From: Takashimella koratensis
Taxonomy: Eukaryota; Basidiomycota; Tremellomycetes; Trichosporonales; Tetragoniomycetaceae
Assembly (NCBI GenBank): GCA_003116875.1
Contig: BCKT01000014.1
Location: 504,149 to 568,148, forward strand
Direction of reading: 5' to 3'
DNA: 64,000 nucleotides
Position numbers and translations under genes: made by a program. Below are positions 10,894 through 24,300 of this stretch, piece after piece. The notes below the pieces were generated by a model that was not told the DNA's origin, did no database searches, and saw nothing but the letters and a program-made list of their open reading frames with translations. Position 1 is the first letter of the stretch; each line of letters begins with the position of its first letter.

Positions 10894-13800
10894 ATGGACG
10901 TGGACGCAGCATCCGGCTCGCTGCCAGAGTACCTGTCCTCGGGCTCGTCGCTCATCAAAGCGCTCAAGTCGCAGTCCGACCCGCCCCAACCCTCTTGGCC
11001 GAGCAAGGTCGAGATCGCCCAGCAGGCATGGAAGGTGGAAGATTTTGATGTCCCTCGCAAAGCAGAAGTCTTGCGTGACTGGATCCTCGAGGCATGGCTG
11101 CGGTCAAAACCTGGGTAAGTTGAAAAGCTCCCCGTCTTCCCTCGTCATCTACCCTCTCGAGAGGGGGTGGCTACCAGGCAGCTGACCAGACATCCCCTTT
11201 CTAGGCAAAGTAAAGCAAGCCCTCTCCTCGAACCCGAATACTACCGCCTCTTCGCCTTCGTCTCTCCTTCCTGCACCACGGCCCCATCTATCCAGCTCAA
11301 CCTCCTTAGCGCCTTCTTCCAATCCATCAAACACACTTCGTGGTCACCGGGACTGCTCAAGGCTGTCCGAGACTCATTCAAGCTCCTGTTCCCCAAGGAC
11401 AACACGCACAAAGCCGAGGCATGGGTCGAGGTGTGGATTGAGCTGTTGGAGGTCGTCGTTGCGTCACCCGTACCCTCGATCAAATTTTACTCGGATGAGC
11501 CTTTGGGCGCGCTTGTGGATGCAGTGACAAAACGGGTGATGGAAAGCTTGGCGACTTCTCAGAACGAGAAGAAGGTGGGTACTTGCTTGCTCTCCTGGAA
11601 TGCCGTCCGGTACTCATGACAACAGATCGCCCAATTGCTCGCCGACGCGCTACCTGTCATGTCCCAGGCGTTCCGAGCCAAACCCAGCCTCCACGGCAGC
11701 ATCGTCGCCCTCACTCCCTATCTTTTTCCTGAATCCATCCTCCATACGGTCGACTACTTCAAGCCAATATTATCAACACTCTCGGGACAGCCTGACCGTC
11801 TCGCAACCTTGTCTTTCTTGCCGGATCTTTTCGCCAAATCGATCATCGCGTTGCGGACATATCGATTCTCACTCTTCTCGAGAGGTTCGGGAAGCAGCCA
11901 GTCGCTAGAAGTCACGATCGCCGAGAAGCTCAGGACTGCCATCAATGCCAACCTTGGCCTCTTCCTCGGCGTCATCTCTCAAATACAAGAGCAGCTCGTG
12001 AATTGCACCACCTCACGGGATCAGACGATCGCAAGTTTGAAGGCGGTTTGGAAGGCACGAAGCGAGGTGTGGTCTAGAGTCAAAGCGTGGGGGGGTTACC
12101 TCGAGACGGACGACGCTGCTGGTCGATTGCTTGCTGCAGAGTCGGCCATGGCCGGGTCTGTCCTGTCTGTTTACGGAGGGTCGGCGTCGACGACGGACAA
12201 CAAGGACAATCTCGCTACTCATCTTCTGTCGACCTTGAATACGCTCGAGCAACTCGATCACAAGCGCGCCGAGATTGGAACCGATATCATTGGATGGTGT
12301 CTTGCAGTGAGTCCTTGCTCTGCGCACAAATCACTGATATCCAGTCCCCTTCACACACATCCTTTGAAGCGCAACAATTGCTTGCTTCGGTACACAATTA
12401 CCACAAACTTACTCGTTCCGTCGGCATGTTCTTCACGCTTCTCGCACAGTCCATCCAGGCGGTCTTGGATCCGAGTCTACCAGACGAGGTCATCATAACC
12501 CTCTACGGCCTCGTTCGATCTGGATTGGTATTGAGCAGACCGCAGCTCATTTCCGCGGTAGAGCACCTCGACCCTGGAAATCGTCGCGGCCCAGCTTGGA
12601 CTGCTATCGTGAATGAGCTCTGCGACTCGGCAAGTCAACTCTTGGTCTCAACTTCTTCGCCGGGAGAGAAGCGAAAGTCCCAGGAGGAGATGACCCTCAG
12701 GTCGGCGACGTCGATCGAATTGTTGTCGCTGTTGTTGGACCCGCTGCTCGACGCGGCAAGTCTATTGAGAAATGGAGATGACGCGGCGGAAGCAGCAGTT
12801 GATCGAGCGGCGTCTGTGCTGGACACCATCTCATTTGAGAAAGACCCGCCGACGAAGAAGAAGAGGCGTACTTCCGATAAAGGGGCAGCATCGGCCAGTA
12901 CAGCACCTCTGGATATCGCTCTGGTTGCCAAGCTTCGACTCATCCGTTACGCTCGCAGTGTCCACCGGAATCGAGAGTACGATGTCGATAACGTCGAGGT
13001 CGCCAAAGCTATGACCGATTTTAGCCGATGGCAAGACTTGCGCATAGAGCTGGTGAGTGATATATCCGATTACACTAATCTGTGCAGTTCATGTACGCAG
13101 CCAGTTATCTGTCTGTTGATCAATCACTGGCCCTGCTTGTCGATCCGTTGCTGGACGTGTTGGGAGACAACTCGGCGTTTGAGCCGATTGGACCGAACTC
13201 AAACTCGGCAAACTTATCGCTTGGTGAAGTCGCGTGGGCGATTATTCTGGAGCTGGGAGTTGTCCTGTTCGAGTGAGTATCCCGCACTTGACCACCCGTT
13301 GACGTGCAGAAACTCTTGCAACGAGTTACAGCTTGATAGGCTGGTTTCAATTCTCGTCTCGACGATCAAACTCGAAGTGGAAAGCAACGTCTCACCAGAA
13401 GAGAATACACCGGTAGACGATGTTCTGGAAAGCGCACAAACTTGGGAACTGCCTCGATTCCGAGGTAAGTCTCTCTCAATGGTACGGCTGACTGACACTC
13501 AGCTGCACTGTTCAAGTACCTTGAGAATTCGGTGACTTCAAATCCGGATGGTGTCTTCGAAGTTCTTATCCGTTGTCCGGTCAAAAAGTTCCCGAGAAAA
13601 GCGTTCATGGATGCTGCGTATGAACTGGACAAGACGGTCAATATCTCGATACGTGTCACTCTGCGACACTGGCTCGCGGGCTTGGCGGATGAAGGAATTC
13701 TGGGACCATTGGTAAGTCGATCTAGTGATGATGATGTTGGTCGAACGAGTCTAATCATCGTCGACAGGTGCGCACGCCGGCGGTGATCCGTCAGCTCGTC

Positions 13801-15771
13801 GATGTTGGTGATGGAGAAGGTTCACCTAGTCCTCACCTAGTCTCGGCGACCATCTATCTGCTCAACTCCGCTTTCTCGTGAGTGAAGATCAGGCATCAAC
13901 ACATTCCTTGTACTGACAGTGAATTGAAGACATATCTGCACGCAGATCGAGCATCGAGACGTTCTTAGCTACATCGTTGGGGATGCCATCACCAGATCTG
14001 CGTCGATAGCGAGGAATGACCTCGATCTTGAAGGCTTGCCGGTACAATCTGTAATCTCTCTGTGTGACGCGATCGTTCAGCGACCAAAGAAGAAGTAAGT
14101 TCCTTCAGATTCTCTTGGCGCATTCGCGTTGACGATTATCAGATATACCGCAGATCTACTTGCCCGTTTTGAGGAGTTGAGCAACAATGTCAAGGCATTG
14201 CTGGAGCCTGCGGTGGTGAACAAGCTTGACCAAGGCGATATTGACGCTCTACCATTGTTTGAGGCTTGGCTCACCTGGGCTCGCTTCGCCCGCTGGCTCT
14301 CACCTTCATGTACGTGGCCTCTTCGGTATCTGGCTGACCCACTAGCCACTCTTGTCAGCCACGGCCAGCGTCTCCTGTCCCTCGCTATCATCCAAAGACC
14401 ACTCCCCGCCGACCTCGGATTGACAGTGTTCAAACTCGTCGCTGTCGAAGCGGGCCCAACCGAGACCGACCTCGTCGTGGCAGCTTACATTGTCGTCCTC
14501 GCCGCTTCACACGCATTGTGGTCAGGACGGACCTTATTCCGCACTAAATTGGAGACGGCGTTTGCGTCTCAGTTGCAGAAGGGTAGTGTGGAGCAATTTG
14601 AGGGTGCTTTGAGGTTGGCAATGGATTTTGCGCAGAAGGCGAAGGAGGAGAGAAAGGTGGAGACGGCGTTGAACGCGGTACAGGTTATGTTGGCAACGTC
14701 CTTGGACGGTAAGTCCGGCGTCGACAGCGATCATGTTTTATATTGAGGTGCTTGTGCAGAGCTGATGGATTGCAGGATCGGGACGAGCGATTGCTCGCGT
14801 TATTCCTGACTTGCTCACTGCGCTGGATCATATCATTCTTCAAGGAAACGTGGCCACCATGAACGCTTGCAACCTTCTTCTCGCGAAGACAGTATCTAGC
14901 CGAGTAAGTTTTCCATTTGTATGACTCACCCTTTCCCTCCAACCTACCTTCTGTCTCGACTCTGTTGACCTCTTCTTAGGCCGGGCTGTTCCGTGCTACC
15001 GACATTCACCGTATCATCTCCATCCTACACGCGAGCTTTGCACCTGCAGGCGACCGCCTTCACTTATGGACAACCAACCTTGACCTCCTGGATCACCCGA
15101 TCTCGGTCCTAACCACTCTCACGAGACACCGACCCGACCTTGTCGTTGAGACGCTTGCTCCGTTCGTCGGTCTCATTGCTGCTTCAGTACCTTTGTTCCA
15201 GCGCCCTCGTAATTTGCGGTTAACCAAGGCGTCAAGGGACAAGATTGCGTCCCGCATGCCTGCCTGGGTCGGGGAGGCTGATCTAGTCCCGCCAGCAATT
15301 ACGGGGGACACTGCGTCGGTATCATCGCCCGCTTCGATTCGACGAGGGATCACGGAGAAACGACTCGAGGAGATTGCAGGTCTTCTCGCGAGACTGTTGA
15401 CCAACCTCGGATCGGCGCGATATACTCCTTCTCGACGGGATTCTACCACCCACGAGCTCGACGCTGTGGCGGTGAGTGTTGCGGGACCTTTGGCGAAACA
15501 CGCGCCCGCGATTCTTGTGGCGTATGCGCGAGCTGCGTCGGCTCCGACTTTGGGCCTATCGACGGGGGTCCGGAGAGCACTTGAGTCCGGGATGTTTGCG
15601 CTATGTGATGTCGTCACGGCAGGTGGGCGGGCCGGGTCGAGAGGCAGGGAAGGAGAAGGTGTGGGGTTGCCCTTCGGGCTAGGGGAAGGGGAAGGTGGAG
15701 GTGCGGAGAAGGAGGTTTGGGCGGATCTGTGGAAGGCTTGGGGTAAGAAGAGGTATACGGGTCAGGGGTAG
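10894..15771 (+). CDS. URB2: Nucleolar pre-60S assembly protein Urb2/Npa2
   Basis: Large helical-repeat nucleolar protein needed for early 60S ribosome assembly. Twelve exons: 10894-11114, 11205-11574, 11626-12306, 12345-13052, 13088-13272, 13310-13464, 13503-13711, 13768-13877, 13930-14094, 14143-14708, 14776-14903, 14980-15771. All phases close, giving 1429 aa. The C-terminus carries the Urb2/Npa2 signature: LAKHAPAILVAYARA, then RRALESGMFALCDVV, then EVWADLWKAWGKKRYTG, interrupted by a Gly/Arg/Glu-rich stretch of about 30 residues. A basic NLS-like run (TKKKRRTSD) lies around residue 600. The body is diverged and predicted helical. The start is the first ATG of the frame; no in-frame ATG lies upstream in the exon. 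The identification rests mainly on the C-terminus. Confidence 0.8.
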
Positions 15772-16636
15772 GCCGAGAGTCGACTGTGGACTGTAGACGT
15801 AATCGTGGAGGGTATCGGGCTGAGGGGGAGTAGGTGGGTATTGAATCATCATCATTAGCAGTCATCATTATCGGTTCCTGCAACGGCGGAGTGTTACACT
15901 TGCCGCAGAACCGTCATCATCATCAGTATCATCATGTTCACATTGAGTTAACGAAACAAGATTTGTGTTTTGATTTGGCTTTCTGTTTTCATCAGCACGT
16001 CTTTAAGCCCACCATGCGGTCGACCAACTACATGCATGAGTTCATATGTGAGAACGATATACGATCGGGAGAGGAACGAGGAAATTGTGAACATTGCTTG
16101 AGAGGCAGGAGATAGAGAATGTGAGCGAGGGTGAAGAGCGGGGGTATGTGGACATGAGGATGATAAGAGGAATAAGGGATATGAGGGATTGAACAAAAGC
16201 GAAAGTATAAGATGAGCGTAGAGGATTGAGCAAGATTGCTGTGAGGGTGAGATGAGACTTGATTGGGAGTTCGGATAGCGATCGGTTGCGATGGTGCAGG
16301 AGTGACTTGATACAGTGAGACCAAGGCGATGAGTGAAGGATGGGGACGAGGATATAAGTAGACCTAGGCTGCGCCGCAGCTTGTACCAACGTCCACCGAA
16401 GAGAGGATAGAGGAGAAGGATATGATTTTTGATTGAATCGTATTCGCTGTTCGTGTCATACCCAACGTGAAGGCGGAATCAAACGCCTGAGACGGTGATA
16501 TCGATACTGAAGAGGAGAGTAGGTGGTAAATGCGAATACCGAGACGTCGATAGTCACTAAGCGAATACGATTCGATCCAATACCGTCAACACAAGTGCGT
16601 GATTGTTCGTGGGTGTCGCTCATGTCACGATTCAAA
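15772..16636. other. Convergent spacer URB2 / 4E-T-like
   Basis: 865 bases between convergent stops, with short ATC/CAT-rich stretches near 15847-15935. No gene recognised. Confidence 0.5.
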
Positions 16637-19600
16637 TCACGAGTGGGACGCGGTACGTGGGGCGACACCGCTCAAGAGCGCTGCCAACATATCCTGCTGG
16701 GGAGTTCCCAAACCACCTTGTCCCTGCCCCGGCTGGCTTTGGCCCTGTCCTTGCCCCTGCCCTAGCCCTTGCTGCGGCGGCGGCGGCTGCTGGAGATGAG
16801 GCGGCATCGGGCCGTACCCTGGTCCCGGGCCTGGGCCCATGTGCCCGCCTGGTCCACCGGGCCCACCAGGACCCATCATTCCAAACCCTCCGTGACCCGG
16901 TCCCATCGACATGCCCATCGGCATCCCCATCGTCATCGGCAACATGCCCATACCCATTCCCATCGGCCCTCCGGGTCCGTTTGGTCCGCCCGAGGCCGAA
17001 ACGAGTGCCGGGTCATGCATCATCGGTCCTCCTTGACCCGCACCTTGCGGAGGGGGGCCCGGGAACATCCCCGCCATTCCGGGTGGTGGTGGGCCACGTG
17101 AGATTGGCGGGCCCGAGTAAGGGTACTGCGGCGGCATCGAAGATAGCGGGGGGAGGAACCCGGCCATCTGAGGAGGAGGGCCGGGAGGACCACCGGGTTG
17201 CGTTCGTGGACCCATGGGCAGGAACCCCTGAGGAGGCATCTGCGAAGGTCCCTGTCCTTGTCCCGGCCCTTGCTGCAGTTCGCGAAGGAGGTCGGGAGGG
17301 GACATTGTACCTTCGCGTCGAGGGGCACCTGGCCCGCTATAGAGGTGTGGCGGCTGACCAGGTTGACCAGGTTGACCAGGTTGCCCAGGTTGCTGCGGTG
17401 CGAGCATCGACGCGAGGTGTGGCGGAGGTTGACGCATGGATTGGTTGAGAAGCTGAAGCGGGTCCATTTGGCCCATGTTCGGTGGGCCCATCGGTGGTGG
17501 GCTTCGCTGCTGTTGAGGCTGGGATTGGGATTGAGGTTGTGGCTGGCCTTGACCTTGTCCTTGGCTCTGCTGCTGTTGCTGGGGGTCGAAGAACTGGCGG
17601 AGCAGGTCGGGTGGCGGTGCACGGCCGTATCCTGGTGGTGGGGGACCTTGAGCAAATCTCGAGTCGGACGGGCCCGGGAACCCGAGAGGGCTCATCCCGG
17701 GCATATCAGGCGGCGAGGACGCGTGACCACCGAGACCCCCGAGACTCCCGCCCGGTGGGGACGAGAGCATGAACTCTCGTGATTGTTGAAGCTGGAGCTG
17801 GTGTGCGTGCGCATGCTGGTGAACCTCGGGGCTGGACTGGTTCGACATGGGCGGTTGCGACTGCTGAGGGGGTTGATGTTGATGTTGTTGGGGTTGCTGT
17901 TGGTGTTGGTGTTGTGGCTGCTGTTGTTGAGCAGAATGTTGCGGTTGAGGCTGCGACGGGTGCTGGAAGTCGCGAATGTGCATGTGCGCAGGAAGTTGAC
18001 CGCTTTGAGCAGCGAAGAACGGGGCCATCCCAGGTGGACCAGATGGAGGTGGTGCCATTCTCAAATCGGTCGATTCCGACCTCGCGTGAGGGACCGGTGA
18101 TGGGGCCTTTACAACGTATCAGTATCGCAATTTTCATATCGCCTTGAATTCCATCATCCATAGCCTATGCCCAAGGACACTGTTCACGCATCTGTCCACT
18201 TGACACATCATGAGAAGTATCAGCACTCACCTTGGTAGACAAGAGGCCCATGAGCTTGGCCATGTGGTCGTCCATCCTCGCAGGCTGCGAGCCTTCTCTA
18301 GGCGGTGGAGAAACCACGCTCATCGGGGAATGTGACGGTGGCGGCACAGCTGATGAAGCTGGCGTCGATCCCGTCGTTGTAATCCCTCCTGCACCTCCGC
18401 CCATCCCCCCTATCCCACCCATCCCACCTGGTCCTGCACCTACGCCAGTACCCGGTGACAACCCCGGCGGTCCTGTGCTCATCTTCCCGCCGACAGAGCT
18501 GAGCCGGTCTGCGATACTGCTCGTCATCGACGCCGAGCTGGGCGGGGGTACAGCCGCATTGGCGCCAAAGTACTTCTGGAACCTTGACGCGAACGCGGAC
18601 GTGCTACCCGATGGGGCTTCATCTTCGTCCTCTCCTGCAGTAGCCCCACCGTTGGCATCCTTCTTGGCGCCGTGGCCGAGCCCTTGTCCAAATCCAAACC
18701 CACTCCCACTCCCCCCGGCACCGACCGCATCACCTCCCGTGTCGTCTTCGTCATCCTCGTCATCTTTGCTCGGGAGGAGGTAATCGGCCGCATTAAACAC
18801 TTTGGGTTTCGCAGGTGCCATCGATCCTCCGAGTGCGTCAAATCCAGGCGGCCTCCTCCCTTCTAACGAACCACTACCCGTACCCGCACCCCCTCCTGAG
18901 CCGAAAAACGAGACAAGCTGTTTCTCTCCCGGTCCTCCGGTACGCCACGAGTCGCCTCCCGCCCCGGCCCCAGGCCCACCCTTCATCGCTCGCCGGTGAG
19001 CAGCGATCATATCTTCCCCTCCGCCGAACCTCATCTGGGTTTGCTCGGCGCTCGTTGATGACGCGATCGCCGGGTCTTCGAGCATCGCGGCCGAGTCCGC
19101 CGTCGGGACGGTAGACGGTCCATCGTCCATCCATGCGGGCGCCGGACCGTCCTCTTCAGCGACGTACCGAACTTGCCCACTGGGTAGGCGGCGGGACGCC
19201 TCGCCATTGCGCGAGTACTGTTGTGGCTGTACTCGTTCTGAATCACGAAGAGGGATGCGTGAGCTGGGAAATAGACTTGACTCAAGTGAGATCACTCACC
19301 ACCTCTTCGCCAGTCTCCTTCGTCTCGCCGAGGCTTGCGATCAAACCCTGCGCGCTCGCCTTCTTTCCGTGCGGCCTGAAAGGTCATCATGTCAGTATCA
19401 AACGTCGTCACCGTACGCGAGGATCCTTAGGCGCAATCCTCAAAGCACAAGTACAGCCCCAGCCAACGCTCGGCGTGGCCGTCCACTCACCTCTTCTCCG
19501 CCGAGCCGCATTCCTCGCTCGCCTGGAGCATGAACCGCAAATTTCCCCATCTGTCCACCGAAATTATCCCTCTTCTCCGCCATACCCGTTGCCATCCCTG

Positions 19601-20818
19601 TCGCTCCTGATCCCATCGGCATCCCCTGTGCCCACTCGCCCTCGGGTTTCTTTCGTAGCCTGCAGTCGAGAATAAGAGGTCCGATATCGTATCAGCTCCA
19701 TCATCACTTGAATCATCCCCCTGATTTTTTTCTTCTCTTGAACAACAGCCACCAGCGATCACCCGCGGGGGGGGGGGGGGGGGGGGGAAATTACCACTGA
19801 CACCCCTACTCACCCGATATTGCGATTCCCTCGAGCTAAACCTCCTCGTCCTGCACCTATCCCTCCCCCGAACCCAAACCCTTCCCCAAACCCTCCAATC
19901 CCACCACCGTGTCGTTTCGCCATCGCCTGTCCGACCGACGCAATCGCTGGGTCTTCCATCCCCGCGCCGGATTCCATCCCTTTCACGGGTGACGATGGTC
20001 TGGTGAATGGTATCAGCAACAAGCAACACGAGCTATTGAGACGTTCTCCTCATCCATTCTTTTGCCTGAACCATCCACCTCCTTCCTTCCGAGTGTATAC
20101 ACATCAACACCACGCACCACCCCCATGACTCATTCCGCCTTGACTCACCCATACCACGTTTCCAATGGTCCCATCCCTGGTGGTTTCCTCAACGTGCTAC
20201 GTTGTGAGATCTCCAACAACTTCGCGCGGGTATAATAGATGACCTGATCCGGTCTCTGTCTCTTCTCCAACCCGACTGTTTCCCCTGCGCTTGTAGAATG
20301 ATTGAACGGGTCTGAGCTAGATGCTACGATCGCAGGGTCGAAATCGAGCTCTGACCCCTGACCCATGCCCATGCCCATTCCGTGGCTGAAGGCGCTGCGC
20401 GCTGTCGCTGTGGACGGGGTACTCGACGGCGCGGGGGTGAGTGTTGGGGTGATCCCCAGCAAACGGTTCAGGTCGGCAGCATCGTCGCCTGTGAGGTGGC
20501 GGTCGTGGAGGTCTGGAGAGAGAGGAGCGAACGGGTTCAGGTTGTTGGGTGAGGTCCCGAGGGACGAAGGGGACACTGAAGGAGGAAAGGTAGAGGACGA
20601 AGGAGAGGAGGGTAGAGGTAGAGGTAGGAGCGGGAGAAGGAGGAAGGGGAGGAGTCAGTATTGAGCGGACACAAACAGAGAAGAAGAGGGTGGTAGGTTG
20701 GAGGTAGCGATCAAAGGGGAGATGGAGATGCCAAGTTGTGCAGGGAGGGGAGGAGTAGGTAGGTAGGTGGTGGGTGTGAGTGAAAGGATAGGACAAGACG
20801 CTGCGCACTAGGAGCCAT
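16637..20818 (-). CDS. eIF4E-binding protein, 4E-T-like
   Basis: Probable translational repressor / mRNP protein that binds the cap-binding factor eIF4E. Exons: 20575-20149, 19999-19814, 19659-19491, 19375-19300, 19237-18231, 18106-16637, plus a likely tiny first exon 20818-20809 (ATGGCTCCTA, donor GTGCGC). With it the protein is 1114 aa. The eIF4E-binding consensus Y-x4-L-hydrophobic is present as YTRAKLL (about 20214-20234), followed by ETWYG as in 4E-T proteins. Charged segments (FDRKPRRDEGDWRRG) and an aromatic block FASRFQKYFG recall the SRFSRWF region of 4E-T. The C-terminal 490 residues (exon 18106-16637) are Q/P/G/M-rich and prion-like. The short motif D-P-A-I-(V)-A-S occurs three times. 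The family call rests on motif order, not overall identity; the first exon is uncertain. Confidence 0.68.
19767..19787 (+). repeat. Homopolymer (G)21 in an intron
   Basis: Run of 21 G in the 154-nt intron between the 186-nt and 169-nt exons of the 4E-T-like gene (C-run on the coding strand). Its length is likely to vary and may be a sequencing approximation. Confidence 0.8.
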
Positions 20819-21397
20819 TCCGATCTTGGCCAGATGATGAGTGGTAAGGTTTGTTCTATTGCCGAGGTGGTGGGTGCCAGTGACGGCGTGGTTGTTGGGG
20901 ACAGGTCGGATGGATGCTGTGCTGGGTTATGCTCTTGCTATGCTGTTGTCTGTTCAAGGTAGATGTATATATGGTGGTGAGGGGGAAAGGGGAGACGAGG
21001 ATGATGGACGAGGATAGCAGGTAATAGTTTCTATTCTCTTACTACAATACTTTTGGTTGTATGATGGTTACCCCCACTTTATTGTCGACTCGTGTGATGC
21101 TTAGTAGTTGGTAACCCCCGGTCCAAGCACACCACAGAGCAATTCCCCCAATCCCCCAATCCTCCTATCCTCCTTCCCATGTTATGATGGTTCAGGTATC
21201 ACATAATCTACGTAAAATCGTCTATGCACAACTGTTCACAAGAGATGTATAAAGATCAAACCGAGTTACACACTACTTGGCGCCTACTGTTCTCTCCCCG
21301 TTCCGTTTAAAGTTCATCTTCGCACGACATCCTCTTTCTAACCGGTGAAGATCCAGTCGTTTATTGGCGCTGCCACTCTCCTTTCTCTCTGCTTTCA
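20819..21397. other. Spacer upstream of 4E-T-like gene, downstream of CSC1-like gene
   Basis: About 580 bases with no coding signal. It holds the 4E-T-like promoter and the CSC1-like 3' UTR. Confidence 0.5.
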
Positions 21398-24300
21398 CTA
21401 CCATCTCGACTGACCCTGACCTCCCTGACCTTGCCCTCCTGTTCGATCAGAGGAGTACTGCCTCCTCTGCTGCCTAGGCTGTGGCTGATCATACCCTCCT
21501 TGTCCATACCCTCCATAACCCTCCGCCCCAGCGCCTGCTCCCGCTCTCCGCTCATCCATCTCCTCTCCATACTGTCCATACCCCTGCCCCTGGCCATACC
21601 TGTAACCCTGCTCTTGCCCCTGCCCTTGGCCGTACCCATGATCGTACCCTCTCTCTCCCATATCTCCACCTTCCCCAGCATCCCAGCGCGTCTCGTGCCT
21701 CTGAGGCGGGTACCCTTCCGACCCTGCCGCGGACGCCGCACCTTCCGTCGCTGTGCGCCTCATCGTTGGAGGTGTGTAGGCGGGCTGAGAATACGCGCTA
21801 GGCGGATACGGTACCCCTCCGTACCCTGCTGCTGCGGCTCCGCTCTCTGACGGGTCCCACGACGGCTGCGAATCCAACAGTGGCGCAGCGGCAGTCGAGT
21901 CTTCCCTTGATAACGCGTATGGCCGATTATTATGCCCCAAAGTCCCCTGCCTGACGGGCCGTTGTCGATCAGAGCCTTGAGCAGCAGCGTACGTGTCGGA
22001 CCTGTCGAGAACAGGGAGGAGCTGGTCGGTTGACGGGTTATCGTACGGCAAGTGCGTGGCCGAGTTTTGGAACGCAGACGAGCTATCGTTGCCTGGAAGT
22101 CCGGGGACAGGGAGGGCACCGTACGGGTCGTCGTAGGACATGGACGAAAGGTTGGTCGACATGAGTTCTGATTTCCCACCGAGCATATCGGTAGAACCCT
22201 GAGACCGGGTCTCCCAGTCTTGTTGCTGCTTGTCGTCGGAGCGCTCGTCCACGGGTCCGTCTCTCGATGGGTCGTACTCGAGGTTTTCCTAAATTCTCAT
22301 CAGCCTTCAACTCCATCTCAATCCCTGGTCCTGAACTCACCTCGCGAACGGCCTTGATAGCCACGCCGTCGTGGTCGTGCTTGCCCGCGAACCAGGGGTA
22401 CTCGCTCAACACGTCCCTCGCCAGCGCCTCTTGGCTCTTGTGCACCATGACAGTGAACAGCTTGTCGTGCTGCAGTGCAGGGTGAAGGAACCTTCGCTCG
22501 ACTTCAGAGTGCTTGGTATGCTTCTCCGACATACCGTACATTCGTTCAGCTTCAGCTTCCTGAGGGCTCGGCTCGTAGTATCGGAAGTTGTGCTCGGCAG
22601 TCTTGGAGATGTACATCTTGAACCCGGCCATGATGAGGAGGGGCGGAACCGCGGCGATCGAGTCAAGCCATCGCTGGCGAATAAGACCGGTCGCTGCAGA
22701 TGTTAGCGGTGATGCGCGAGACTTAGACAGGAGGAACTCACTGAGAACCATGAGAAGCTGCATGAGGATGACACAGGCAATGAGGCGGTTCACATAGACG
22801 TTCCACATGCGACCACCACTCTCTGCGCGCGAGACGTACACGTACAAGAGCTGGTACTTGTACTGCGACGAAGGTTAGCACTTGATTCGGCACGTCCCAC
22901 AGATCCCAACTCACGACGATGGATGAGAACCAGAATACGGTGGTGGCACCGAGAACGACAAGCGGAGCGAGGGGCGCATAGATCATCCCTACTGCTGAGA
23001 TGAAGAGCAAGTTGACGATAACGACCGAGTACTCAAAGTAAGGTGGTTTCGTCATCTCTCGGATATCTCTTGGCGTGTGAGCAAACATAAACCTTCGAAC
23101 CGATACCAGTGCGAGTTTGATGAGCTGGATCAATTCAAAGAAGACGAGGAAACCACGAAGCGGGAGCCAAGTGAGCCAATAAGTGCTTTGTTGAACGTAG
23201 GTACCCTGAATCTTGTCTGGGATATCCTCGAAACCCTTGAAAATAGCTGACGCAGATTGGTGTTGACCAATCTGGACGACGACTTCGGCGACGGCGTTGT
23301 AGAGGACACCAAGCAAGGAGAAGACGACCAAGTTGGATACGATCATGAAGAAGAAGTAACGAGCGGTGACGGCGCGGTCAAGGCGAGATCGGGTCGGAGC
23401 GCCTTGGAACCGGGAGATTTTGCGCATGATGAGAGGAAGCAGGAAGCCGAACAGCGCAGAGACGATGGATGGCAGGATACCAGAGACAAGAGAGAACTAG
23501 ATATTAGCCATGAGTCTTTTGGTGAAAGCTCACTGTCCAGTTCCCCCATTGGCCGGCGTCTTTCCAGTTCTCCAAAAACGACACGTAGAGGGTAAGACTG
23601 CTCAAATTGGCGAGCAGCGACACGACCAAGAGCTGTGGAAGGTTAGAATGAGGGCTTTTTACGAAATGCCATTACTCACCGGGAGTGTGTTGAAGAAGCA
23701 CACAACGCCAATAAGCACAAACCCGATCGACCTAGCCGACCGAATTTCTGCAGGCTCTTTTGAGATGTTATCCCAAATGATATCTCCCGCTGGCGGAGCG
23801 AGTTGGAGCCTTGCACCAAACAACTCCTTCTGAGGACCCTGGTGTGCCCTCGCGATCCTGTGGGCTTCGGATATGGTCTTGAACGTGACAAAGCCATAGT
23901 TCTCGCCCTCGATTCGCTGTGGGTGGGCTCGACCACCTTTACGCGCTTTGCGTTCTTGGCGTAACAGAGAGTCGATAGCGTGTCGACGGGCGTCGATTTT
24001 CTCACGGAGGAATTTGATCTGCTTGGCGAGGTAGTCGATAGCGTCCTGTTTGATTAATACTGTGGAAGAAGACTGACTCACTTTCTTCTCCCCGCCTATG
24101 CCGAGGAAGCCGCCCTTGGTGAGGGTGGGACGTTTCTTGGCGACCTGGTCGTGCTTGAGATACTTGACAAGGTATTTCTCCAAGTCTTTGACAGCGTCGT
24201 TGTGCTCCTCGACGAGGTGGGGAAAGTCCTCTAGTCGTCGTCCGATAGTAGTGCAGTCGATCTCGGGGCCTAAAATGAGCTACGGACATGAGATGAGACG

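Noticed and set aside
16603..17448. 281-codon plus-strand frame opposite the 4E-T-like C-terminus
   Set aside because: Shadow of a G/P/Q-rich coding region; the minus-strand frame is supported by upstream exons and phase.
19660..19740. Extra exon reading GDDSSDDGADTISDLLFS in the 4E-T-like gene
   Set aside because: Acceptor and phase allow it, but it runs on into the wrong frame of the following conserved block; the later acceptor (CTGCAG at 19660-19665) keeps the frame.
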